Source: an uncultured Eubacteriales bacterium
GTDB lineage: Bacteria; Bacillota; Clostridia; Oscillospirales; Oscillospiraceae
DNA: 6,552 bases
Direction of reading: 5' to 3'
Assembly: GCA_900550585.1 (NCBI GenBank)
Contig: URST01000098.1
Coordinates: 1-6,552, forward strand
In this document: one piece after another, positions 1-5,050 of the stretch
Layout: every line of letters begins with the position of its first letter
How positions within the stretch are numbered: position 1 is the first letter of the stretch
Translations under genes and position numbers: made by a program
Notes under the pieces: model-generated
Databases searched by the model: none
What the model saw: the letters and a program-made list of their open reading frames with translations, nothing else
What the model was told of the DNA's origin: nothing

Positions 1-123
1 CAGGTTTGAACGGCGTTTTTGCCCACTTTTGCCGCTGTTGGCAAAAGTGGGTCGCGCCGGGGCGCGAAACACCCCTCGCCCCAGCGGTGCGAAACACCCC
101 CGCGCCGGCTGGCGCCAACGAGC
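1..123. repeat. Intergenic palindrome and tandem-repeat cluster
   Basis: This GC-rich non-coding stretch holds a perfect 12-bp inverted repeat (22-33 with 40-51, 6-nt loop), a 6-bp GC palindrome (53-58 with 61-66), and the 12-mer GCGAAACACCCC twice exactly 25 bp apart (64-75 and 89-100), inside an imperfect 25-bp tandem unit. A further short palindrome lies at 102-115. No T-tract follows any of these hairpins, so they do not look like intrinsic terminators. The density of palindromes suggests a dispersed REP-like or other intergenic repeat family, but only one copy is visible here. I see no convincing gene in this stretch. Confidence 0.5.
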
Positions 124-124
124 G

Positions 125-159
125 CAAAAAAAGAACCACCCTTGGGTGGTTCTTTTTTG
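125..159. terminator. Bidirectional intrinsic terminator
   Basis: AAGAACCACCC (131-141) and GGGTGGTTCTT (144-154) form a perfect hairpin. It is flanked by an A-tract on the left (125-132) and a T-tract on the right (153-159), so it gives a stem plus U-run in either direction. On the minus strand it lies 11 nt after the stop codon of the cysteine desulfidase gene and should end that transcript. On the plus strand it may end a convergent gene lying left of the window. Confidence 0.88.
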
Positions 160-169
160 TCGTCCTCGT

Positions 170-1438
170 TCACTCCGTCATGATCCGCAGGATCACCCGG
201 TCCGTTTCCCGCATGCCCTGTGCGGCCAGCACGCCCACATGGCGGACAGTGTCCTCCACGTCGGTGCCCAGAATGCCGTCGCCGGGCCGGAAGTTGTCGC
301 CGTTGCGGTACATGTCGTAGCCCAGCAGGCCGCAGCCCACGCCCATGGCGATCTTGCTGGCACAGCTGGCCTTGGCGCCGTCGCAGATGCAGCCGGAGAT
401 CATGGCCACCGCGTTTTCCAGCGTGTGGCTGATGCCCTCATAGTCCGCGCCCCGCAGCCATGCGATGCCGCAGCCCGCGCCCACACCGGCGGACACCGCG
501 CCGCAGTAGGCGCTGAGCCGTCCGATGCCTGTTTTCTGGTGGATGGTGATGAGGTCGCTGAGGCACACGGCCCGCAGGATCCTCTCGTCGTCCGCTCCCA
601 TGAGCTTGCCGTACTTCCACACGGGCACGGAGGCGGTAATGCCCTGGTTGCCGGAGCCGGACACGATGACCACCGGCATCTCGCAGCCGTTCATCCGTGC
701 GTCGGAGCCGGCGGCGGCCCAGGCACGGGCCTGTGTCTCCCAGTCCTGGGAGCCTTGCAGCAGGGTGGAGCCGATGTTGGCGCCCCAGCTGTTCCGCAGG
801 CCCTCGGCGGCAATGGCGGTGTTCTTTTCGATCTGCCGTCCCACCGTGGGCAGGATGGCTTCTATGGGTACAGTTTCAGCGAATGTGATGATGTCTCTGA
901 CGTTCAGCACGGACTTGTCCTGCAAATGGTCCTCGGCGTTGCCGGTCACCGGCAGCTCCTTCAGGACATGGCCGTCCTTCTCAATGTAGATGATGTTCGT
1001 GTGGTTGTTGGCCACCCGGACGCAGGCGTGGTGCTCTCCCAGCCAGCCCGTCAGCCGGATATCCAGCATGCAGGGCGTCTCGGGACAGGAGACCTGGATG
1101 GGCGTGCTGTCCAGATAGCCCTGGATGGCCGCCGTGTTCTCCTCCGTCACGTTGGCGATGACCTGAAGCTCCGCGTCGGCGTCGCCGGCCACTATGCCCA
1201 CGGCGATGGCGGCGTCGATGCCCCGGCGTCCCGCTGTGTTGGGGACCACCACGGACTTCACGTTCTTCAGGATGTTTCCGCTGACCTCGGCCAGCACTTT
1301 TTCCGGTTTTCCGCCCAACACCTCGCGCAGTTTTGCGGCACAGTACGCGACGGCGATGGGCTCTGTACACCCTGTGGCCAGCAGGAGTTCTTCCTGCAGG
1401 ATCGCCGTGTAGGCGGCGATCTTGGAGTCGTTCAACAT
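170..1438 (-). CDS. cyuA: L-cysteine desulfidase (CyuA/YhaM, UPF0597, serine dehydratase alpha-like)
   Basis: This 422-aa cytoplasmic enzyme most likely converts L-cysteine to pyruvate, ammonia and sulfide with an Fe-S cluster. It belongs to the UPF0597/serine-dehydratase-alpha fold family, which automated pipelines often name L-serine ammonia-lyase alpha. Visible signatures are ATGCTEP (residues 22-28, Cys24), SGSGNQG (260-266), the YCGAVSAG stretch (Cys312), and GCICDGAKASCASK (Cys352, Cys359). The spacing Cys312-Cys352-Cys359 matches the 282-322-329 cluster ligands, and Cys24 the Cys25, that I recall for the archaeal cysteine desulfidase. The length is normal for the family. The start was set at the ATG at 1438, because AAAGGAG lies 8 nt upstream of it; the in-frame TTG at 1459 overlaps that ribosome binding site and is rejected. 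It lies 94 nt downstream of the dCMP deaminase gene and has a possible promoter of its own. Serine as the real substrate cannot be excluded. Confidence 0.85.
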   Translation of the reverse strand: MLNDSKIAAYTAILQEELLLATGCTEPIAVAYCAAKLREVLGGKPEKVLAEVSGNILKNVKSVVVPNTAGRRGIDAAIAVGIVAGDADAELQVIANVTEENTAAIQGYLDSTPIQVSCPETPCMLDIRLTGWLGEHHACVRVANNHTNIIYIEKDGHVLKELPVTGNAEDHLQDKSVLNVRDIITFAETVPIEAILPTVGRQIEKNTAIAAEGLRNSWGANIGSTLLQGSQDWETQARAWAAAGSDARMNGCEMPVVIVSGSGNQGITASVPVWKYGKLMGADDERILRAVCLSDLITIHQKTGIGRLSAYCGAVSAGVGAGCGIAWLRGADYEGISHTLENAVAMISGCICDGAKASCASKIAMGVGCGLLGYDMYRNGDNFRPGDGILGTDVEDTVRHVGVLAAQGMRETDRVILRIMTE

Positions 1439-1464
1439 CACACATTCTCCTTTGTTCAATTGTT

Positions 1465-1473
1465 ATTTTATCA
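1465..1473 (-). promoter_or_regulatory. Possible extended -10 promoter of the cysteine desulfidase gene
   Basis: On the minus strand the sequence TGATAAAAT fits an extended -10 element (TGnTAnAAT). A start site near 1458 would leave about 20 nt before the ATG, just enough for the AAAGGAG ribosome binding site. There is no recognisable -35 hexamer at 17 bp, and that position lies inside a hairpin. The gene may instead be read through from the dCMP deaminase gene. Confidence 0.35.
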
Positions 1474-1498
1474 GGCCCGCCGGTGTGCCCGGCAGACC
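1474..1498 (-). other. Hairpin without U-tract between dCMP deaminase and desulfidase genes
   Basis: Read on the minus strand, GGTCTGCCGG and CCGGCGGGCC pair over 10 positions (two of them G-U) around the loop GCACA. It is followed by TGATAAAATAAC rather than a U-run, so it is not a classical terminator. It could protect an mRNA end or partly separate the two genes. Confidence 0.4.
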
Positions 1499-1532
1499 GG
1501 ATAGTCCCCCTTTTCCGCTGCCCGGCGGCGCT

Positions 1533-2012
1533 TTACAGCGCGGGCACGTCGTCCTCCTGGTGTACCCAGTCGTTCACGTCCACCACCTGGAACTCCGTCT
1601 CTGTCCGGCGGATGATGACCCGGCTGATGCCGGCGTTGATGACCTGGCGGCGGCACATGGCGCAGCTGGTGGCGTCCCCCAGCAGCGCGCCGGTCCGGGC
1701 GTCCCGCCCCACCAGATACAGGGTGCTGCCCACCATGTCCCGCCGGCTGGCGGAGATGATGGCGTTGGCCTCGGCGTGGACGCTGCGGCACAGCTCATAC
1801 CGCTGGCCGCGGGGCACCTGCATGGCCTCCCGGGTGCAGAAGCCCATGTCCACGCAGTTCTGCCGTCCCCGCGGCGCGCCGTTGTAGCCGGTGGAGATGA
1901 TCTCGTCGTTCTTGACGATGATGGCGCCGTAGACCCTGCGCAGGCAGGTGGCCCGCTCCAGCACCGTTTCGGCGATGTCCAGATAGTAGTTTTCCTTGCT
2001 GATGCGCTCCAT
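1533..2012 (-). CDS. Deoxycytidylate (dCMP) deaminase, ComEB family
   Basis: This 159-aa cytoplasmic zinc enzyme should deaminate dCMP to dUMP, supplying thymidylate synthesis. The deaminase signature is clear: HAEANAI (residues 79-85, with His79 a zinc ligand and Glu81 the proton shuttle) and CAMC (Cys117 and Cys120, the other two zinc ligands). TGYNGAP at 41-47 is the substrate-binding loop typical of dCMP deaminases, and Cys23 in TCLRR and Cys53 are also family-typical. The residue before the second zinc motif is Ser (SCAMC) where the family normally has Pro (PCxxC), and the following residues are also atypical. The start at 2012 was chosen because AGGGAGG lies 8 nt upstream; a longer in-frame ATG at 2045 overlaps the promoter region and has no ribosome binding site. 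A ComEB-like role in DNA uptake cannot be told apart from nucleotide metabolism here. Confidence 0.88.
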   Translation of the reverse strand: MERISKENYYLDIAETVLERATCLRRVYGAIIVKNDEIISTGYNGAPRGRQNCVDMGFCTREAMQVPRGQRYELCRSVHAEANAIISASRRDMVGSTLYLVGRDARTGALLGDATSCAMCRRQVINAGISRVIIRRTETEFQVVDVNDWVHQEDDVPAL

Positions 2013-2043
2013 GTCAGACGCCTCCCTGTTTCGTATTGGGAAC

Positions 2044-2049
2044 ATTATA
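2044..2049 (-). promoter_or_regulatory. Candidate -10 element for the dCMP deaminase gene
   Basis: A perfect TATAAT lies on the minus strand 31 nt upstream of the chosen start, in an A/T-rich island (2041-2057) within GC-rich DNA. No good -35 hexamer is seen; CGGACA lies about 14 bp upstream, too close. The island also reads TATAAT on the plus strand (2046-2051), so divergent initiation is possible. Confidence 0.45.
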
Positions 2050-2120
2050 ATATATTTCCCGTCTGTCCGCCCTCCGCGAACTGCACAAAAATTTGCGCCC
2101 AGATTTGCCGCATCTCACAG

Positions 2121-2163
2121 AAAAACGGCAGGCGCCGTCCTCTTTCGGGGACGGCGCCTGCCG
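2121..2163 (-). terminator. Intrinsic terminator downstream of cysE
   Basis: A perfect 15-bp GC-rich stem (2126-2140 with 2149-2163, 8-nt loop) is followed on the minus strand by five U residues (2125-2121). It lies about 120 nt beyond the cysE stop codon and upstream of the dCMP deaminase promoter, so it separates the two transcription units. Read on the plus strand there is no adequate U-run. Confidence 0.85.
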
Positions 2164-2283
2164 GTCATTTCATCATGCACTGCATCATGCAGCAAAATTG
2201 CTTCATGGAGGAATGCATCATGAAATTATTTATGCGGCAAAACCAGCCGGAAAACGAATAAATATGCGGGTGCAGACAGGCGC

Positions 2284-3138
2284 TCAGGCGTTCTTGAACA
2301 CTGTCTCCGGCGCGGTGATGACCACGCGGGTGTTGTCAGCCACGGAGCCGGTGAGGAAGGCGTTGCCCCCCACCACGGAGTGCTCACCGATGACGGTCTT
2401 GCCGCCCAGAATGGACGCGCCGGAGTAGATGGTCACATAGTCGCACACGGTGGGGTGCCGCTTGCCCGGCAGGCTGGCGTGGCCGGCCCGGGGGGACAGG
2501 GCGCCCAGCGTCACGCCCTGATACAGCTTGACGTGGCTGCCGATGACGGTGGTCTCGCCGATGACGATGCCGGTGCCGTGGTCGATGAAGAACCACGGCC
2601 CGATCTGGGCGCCGGGATGGATGTCGATGCCGGTGCGGCTGTGGGCGTACTCCGTCATCATCCGGGGGATCATGGGCACCTGCCGCAGATACAGCTCGTG
2701 GGCGATGCGGTAGACGAAGATGGCGAACAGGCCGGGGTAGGCGAAGATGATCTCCTCCTTGTTGGCGGCGGCGGGGTCGCCGTCGAACGTGGCTTCGATG
2801 TCCGTCAGCAGCACCTGCTGGATGCGGGGCAGCTCCGCCACGATGGACTGGGCGATCTGGGACGCCCGCTCCGTCTCCTCCTCCGGCAGCGCCAGGGCGA
2901 TCTGGGCGGTCAGCGCCGTCTCGATGCGCTCCAGCAGCAGGGCGGCGTAGTTCTCCGCCGGCAGGGCCATCAGCTGCGGGTCCCCGAAATAGGCGGGAAA
3001 GAACAGCCGCCGCAGCTCCTTGATCAGGGGGATGATGGCGCTGCGGTCCGGCAGGCGCAGTTTTTTCCCGTACATGGGGATGGCCGCGTGCTCCATGGTG
3101 GCCGCCATGGCCCGCGCGATCTCAGTGGTGTTTGTCAT
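2284..3138 (-). CDS. cysE: Serine O-acetyltransferase (CysE/EpsC type)
   Basis: This 284-aa cytoplasmic enzyme transfers acetyl from acetyl-CoA to L-serine, giving O-acetylserine, the committed step of cysteine synthesis. An alpha-helical N-terminal half (about 1-165) is followed by a left-handed beta-helix built of hexapeptide repeats (about 170-275). Diagnostic motifs are DIHPGAQIG (172-180), DHGTGIVIGE (186-195), GVTLGA (208-213) and KRHPTV (226-231). Asp172 and His187 keep the 15-residue spacing of the catalytic Asp143/His158 of E. coli CysE. The C-terminus stops at APETVFKNA, without the usual GVPARxVG tail. The start at 3138 follows AGGAGG with a 9-nt gap; an in-frame extension to 3303 would run through the terminator hairpin and is rejected. 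The long leader with a Cys-rich peptide and terminator suggests control by cysteine supply. No cysK is present in the window. Confidence 0.93.
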   Translation of the reverse strand: MTNTTEIARAMAATMEHAAIPMYGKKLRLPDRSAIIPLIKELRRLFFPAYFGDPQLMALPAENYAALLLERIETALTAQIALALPEEETERASQIAQSIVAELPRIQQVLLTDIEATFDGDPAAANKEEIIFAYPGLFAIFVYRIAHELYLRQVPMIPRMMTEYAHSRTGIDIHPGAQIGPWFFIDHGTGIVIGETTVIGSHVKLYQGVTLGALSPRAGHASLPGKRHPTVCDYVTIYSGASILGGKTVIGEHSVVGGNAFLTGSVADNTRVVITAPETVFKNA

Positions 3139-3161
3139 GCTTTTGCTCCTCCTGACAACAT

Positions 3162-3198
3162 AAAAACGGCGGGAGATGTCACACATCTCCCGCCGTTT
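3162..3198 (-). terminator. Attenuator terminator in the cysE leader
   Basis: On the minus strand a perfect 16-bp hairpin (3198-3183 with 3179-3164, 3-nt loop) ends in a run of five U residues. It lies within the cysE 5' leader, only a few nucleotides before the AGGAGG of cysE, and 35 nt after the stop codon of the Cys-rich leader peptide. No gene upstream on this strand needs a terminator here, so its role is most likely conditional premature termination of cysE transcription. Confidence 0.85.
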
Positions 3199-3233
3199 CC
3201 AAAGAATACGGAATGATCGCGGTAAGCTCCGCG

Positions 3234-3332
3234 TTATTCGGCAGAAAACGTATGACCCCTTTGGGCGCAGCAGACCGTGCCCGCACAGACGGCGGACAGA
3301 CAACAGATACAGCTGGTCTGCTTGACGATCAT
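3234..3332 (-). CDS. Cys-rich 32-aa leader peptide of cysE
   Basis: A short ORF begins with ATG at 3332, preceded by AAGGAG (3344-3339) with a 6-nt gap, and ends with TAA at 3234. It encodes 32 residues, six of them cysteine (8, 10, 11, 16, 21, 22), including two adjacent Cys pairs; the codons are four TGT and two TGC. A promoter lies 43 nt upstream and an intrinsic terminator 35 nt downstream, ahead of the cysE start. This is the classical layout of an amino-acid-responsive leader peptide: scarce Cys-tRNA would stall the ribosome on the Cys codons and favour an antiterminator. The peptide itself probably has no other function. It has no obvious signal peptide or zinc-finger spacing. Translation is inferred from the ribosome binding site and context, not proven. 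Confidence 0.75.
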   Translation of the reverse strand: MIVKQTSCICCLSAVCAGTVCCAQRGHTFSAE

Positions 3333-3374
3333 ACGCTTCTCCTTCTCGCGCGGCTCTTATCCACGCTGCGTTTT

Positions 3375-3403
3375 ATTATACGGGAGGAAAGGCAGGGCGT
3401 CTA
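3375..3403 (-). promoter_or_regulatory. Promoter of the cysE leader transcript
   Basis: On the minus strand TAGACG (3403-3398, four of six matches to the -35 consensus) is separated by 17 bp from a perfect TATAAT (3380-3375). The predicted start near 3368 gives a 5' region of about 36 nt before the Cys-rich leader ORF and about 230 nt before cysE. Confidence 0.7.
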
Positions 3404-3431
3404 TGTGCAGGATGGACAAAAAACAGAGCGC

Positions 3432-3459
3432 GGAACTGGGTAAATGTTGTGGCAGTTCC
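3432..3459. promoter_or_regulatory. Candidate operator, inverted repeat in the divergent promoter region
   Basis: GGAACTG (3432-3438) and CAGTTCC (3453-3459) form a perfect 7-bp inverted repeat with centres 21 bp apart, about two helical turns. It ends 3 bp before the -35 element of the plus-strand promoter and about 29 bp upstream of the -35 of the cysE promoter. This suits a dimeric DNA-binding regulator of one or both units. No regulator gene is in the window. Confidence 0.45.
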
Positions 3460-3462
3460 CTG

Positions 3463-3491
3463 TTGACTTTCGTGTTTTAAAGTTCTAAAAT
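3463..3491 (+). promoter_or_regulatory. Promoter of the small ORF/transporter/hydrolase unit
   Basis: TTGACT (3463-3468, five of six) and TAAAAT (3486-3491, five of six) are separated by exactly 17 bp. This is the best sigma-A-type promoter in the window. The predicted start near 3498 is 44 nt upstream of the small ORF. Confidence 0.75.
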
Positions 3492-3509
3492 CAGCACCAT
3501 CAAAAACAA

Positions 3510-3526
3510 GCCGGCCCGGTGCCGGC
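3510..3526 (+). other. GC-rich hairpin in the 5' region of the aromatic-rich ORF
   Basis: GCCGGC occurs at 3510-3515 and again at 3521-3526, separated by CCGGT. The copies are self-complementary and can pair into a hairpin directly upstream of the GGAAGGGAG ribosome binding site. It may influence translation of the small ORF or join in alternative folding with similar GCCGG/CCGGC segments inside it. Confidence 0.45.
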
Positions 3527-3541
3527 GGAAGGGAGACAAAC

Positions 3542-3694
3542 ATGGCCCGTCACATGATGCGTCAGGATATGATCCACAACGACATGGCACAGAACCATGC
3601 CGCCGTCTCCTATTATGCCGGTAACAGCTCCTATTTCTGGGGCTTCTTTTGGTACGCCTATTTTTGCGGCGATTCCCGATACCGGCTGACATGA
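3542..3694 (+). CDS. 50-aa aromatic-rich small ORF, candidate leader peptide
   Basis: The ORF starts with ATG at 3542 after GGGAG with a 6-nt gap and stops with TGA at 3694. Its N-terminal half is Met/His/Gln/Asn-rich. From residue 24 on it carries six Tyr, four Phe and two Trp, and nine of the eleven residues at 31-41 are aromatic. It has its own strong promoter and is followed 34 nt later by an intrinsic terminator that stands before the transporter gene. That layout, like the one upstream of cysE on the other strand, suggests a leader peptide sensing charged aromatic tRNAs. Alternatives are a small membrane-associated protein (the aromatic stretch is short for a membrane helix) or a free-standing small protein gene that merely precedes the operon. 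I recognise no family. Confidence 0.65.
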   Translation: MARHMMRQDMIHNDMAQNHAAVSYYAGNSSYFWGFFWYAYFCGDSRYRLT

Positions 3695-3705
3695 CATGCG
3701 CGACC

Positions 3706-3725
3706 CGACTTCCTCACAAGAGTCG
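3706..3725 (+). other. Small hairpin between small ORF and terminator
   Basis: CGACT (3706-3710) pairs with AGTCG (3721-3725), with two more possible T-A pairs inside. It lies directly before the terminator stem and could be a pause site or part of the attenuator fold. Five base pairs alone is weak evidence. Confidence 0.3.
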
Positions 3726-3728
3726 ATC

Positions 3729-3763
3729 AGCGGCTTCGTCGTTCAGACGGGGCCGCTTTCTTT
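3729..3763 (+). terminator. Intrinsic terminator (candidate attenuator) before the transporter gene
   Basis: AGCGGCTTCGTC (3729-3740) pairs with GACGGGGCCGCT (3746-3757) over 12 positions, two of them U-G, around a 5-nt loop. The stem is followed by TTCTTTATT. It lies 34 nt after the stop of the aromatic-rich ORF and 61 nt before the transporter start. No clear second promoter is seen between it and the transporter, so read-through should be needed to express the operon. Confidence 0.75.
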
Positions 3764-3824
3764 ATTGGCAGAACTTATAAAAAATGGAAAATCACAAACG
3801 AAAAAGGAAAAGGAGAAAATCAAA

Positions 3825-5006
3825 ATGAATGCGATCTTAGCTGCTGCGGTCATCTTCGTGGTGTTCGCCGTCGGAGACATGATCTCCGCCAAAACAAAAG
3901 CCATTGTATCCATGCTGCTGGTGGCATCCGTGGTGTTCCTGGCCGGCTTCTGGGCGGGCATCTTCCCCACCACCATGTTTGCCGACTCCACGCTGCTGAG
4001 CATGGCCGGCCTGCTGGTGACCATGCTGCTGGTGCACCTGGGCACCACCATCCGGCTCCGCGACTTCGGCGCCCAGTGGCGCACCGTCATCATCTCGGCG
4101 GTGGCGTGCATCGCCATCTCCGCCGCCGTGTTCTTCATCGGCCAGCTGGTCATTGACCGGGGCTTCGCGCTGGTGGGTGCGCCCATCCTGTCCGGCGGCG
4201 TGGTGGCCACGCTGACCATGCAGGATATGGCCAACAAGGCCAACCTCCCCGATCTGGCGGTGTTCGCCACGCTGGTCATGTGCGCCCAGGGCTTCGTGGG
4301 CTACCCCGTGGCCTCCCTGTGCCTCAAGAGCGAGGCCAAGCGCATCAAGGCGAAGATCGATGCCGGTGAGCTGCCGGTGGATACCGCCGCCGGTGCCGCC
4401 CAGGCCGCTGCCGCAGGCCGGAAGAAGCTGATCCCCGCGCTGCCCGACAAGTACAACACCCCCAACGCCATCATCGCCAAGGTCATTCTGGTGGCTCTGC
4501 TGTCCGTGTGGGTGTCCAGCCTGTTCCACGACGCCGTCAATAAGCTGGTATGGTGCCTGATCTTCGGTGTGCTCTGCAAGGAGCTGGGCTTCCTGGATGA
4601 GGACGCGCTGGGCAAGGCCCACGCCACCGGCATCGTCATGCCCATCATCACCCTGTCCATCTTCACCAACCTGGCCTCCGCTACCCCTGAGATGGTGGGC
4701 AGCATGGTGTGGCCCCTGCTGGTGTGCGTAGTCATCGGCACCATCGCCTTCTCCGTCGTGTCCATCCTGGTAGGCAAGATCTTCGGTTACAGCTGGCAGA
4801 TGTCCATGGCCATCGGCAGCTCCTGCCTGTTCGGCTTCCCCGGCACCGTCATCATCTCCAATGAGGTCTCTGAGTCCACCGGCACCACCGCTGCGGAGAA
4901 GGCCGCCATCAATGCGGAGATCATGCCCAAGATGCTGGTGGCCGGCATGGTCACCGTGTCCATCACCTCCGTGCTGGTGTCCGGCGTCATGAGCGCATGG
5001 CTGTAA
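3825..5006 (+). CDS. Polytopic membrane transporter of unknown substrate
   Basis: This 393-aa integral membrane protein has about 11-12 hydrophobic segments, roughly at residues 3-20, 27-48, 55-73, 86-110, 115-131, 145-167, 217-232, 236-255, 267-285, 294-318, 326-346 and 368-392. The halves are joined by a charged, Ala-rich cytoplasmic loop (168-215). Glycine/proline-rich breaks occur at similar places in each half: APILSGGVVATL (119-130), and GFPGTVIISNEV (337-348) followed by a polar stretch. This suggests an internally duplicated secondary carrier, loosely like GltS-type sodium symporters; I cannot name the family with certainty. The start at 3825 follows AGGAG with a 9-nt gap; an in-frame ATG at 3696 would run through the terminator hairpin and is rejected. 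The amidohydrolase gene follows 44 nt later, a pairing that recalls AbgT with AbgA/AbgB (uptake and cleavage of an amino acid conjugate). Confidence 0.7.
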   Translation: MNAILAAAVIFVVFAVGDMISAKTKAIVSMLLVASVVFLAGFWAGIFPTTMFADSTLLSMAGLLVTMLLVHLGTTIRLRDFGAQWRTVIISAVACIAISAAVFFIGQLVIDRGFALVGAPILSGGVVATLTMQDMANKANLPDLAVFATLVMCAQGFVGYPVASLCLKSEAKRIKAKIDAGELPVDTAAGAAQAAAAGRKKLIPALPDKYNTPNAIIAKVILVALLSVWVSSLFHDAVNKLVWCLIFGVLCKELGFLDEDALGKAHATGIVMPIITLSIFTNLASATPEMVGSMVWPLLVCVVIGTIAFSVVSILVGKIFGYSWQMSMAIGSSCLFGFPGTVIISNEVSESTGTTAAEKAAINAEIMPKMLVAGMVTVSITSVLVSGVMSAWL

Positions 5007-5050
5007 CACAGCATATTTTAGCGTATTTTCCGGAAAAGAGGTTTTGAAAA

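Noticed and set aside
64..100. CRISPR array.
   Set aside because: There are only two imperfect 25-bp tandem units without unique spacers, and no cas gene.
29..1504. Long plus-strand open frame opposite the cysteine desulfidase gene.
   Set aside because: It is an artefact of high-GC codon usage. The translation is rich in Gly, His, Val and Asp without recognisable motifs, while the minus strand carries a full conserved enzyme.
2284..3303. Longer cysE reading frame starting at 3303.
   Set aside because: The extra 55 codons run through the leader ORF region and the terminator hairpin, with no ribosome binding site, while AGGAGG stands properly before the ATG at 3138.
3164..3332. A Cys T-box riboswitch in the cysE leader (the leader contains TACCGCG at 3226-3220).
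   Set aside because: Only the end of the T-box consensus AGGGTGGNACCGCG is matched. The preceding bases are GGAGCT, the terminator arm is not complementary to it, and no long Stem I is apparent. TACCGCG instead pairs locally with CGCGG just after the leader stop.
3696..5006. Longer transporter frame starting at 3696.
   Set aside because: The extra 43 codons cover the terminator and an A-rich spacer and are not membrane-like; AGGAG precedes the ATG at 3825.
3837..5009. Long minus-strand open frame opposite the transporter.
   Set aside because: It gives a His/Gly/Asp-rich product with no motif and is the antisense shadow of a hydrophobic protein.
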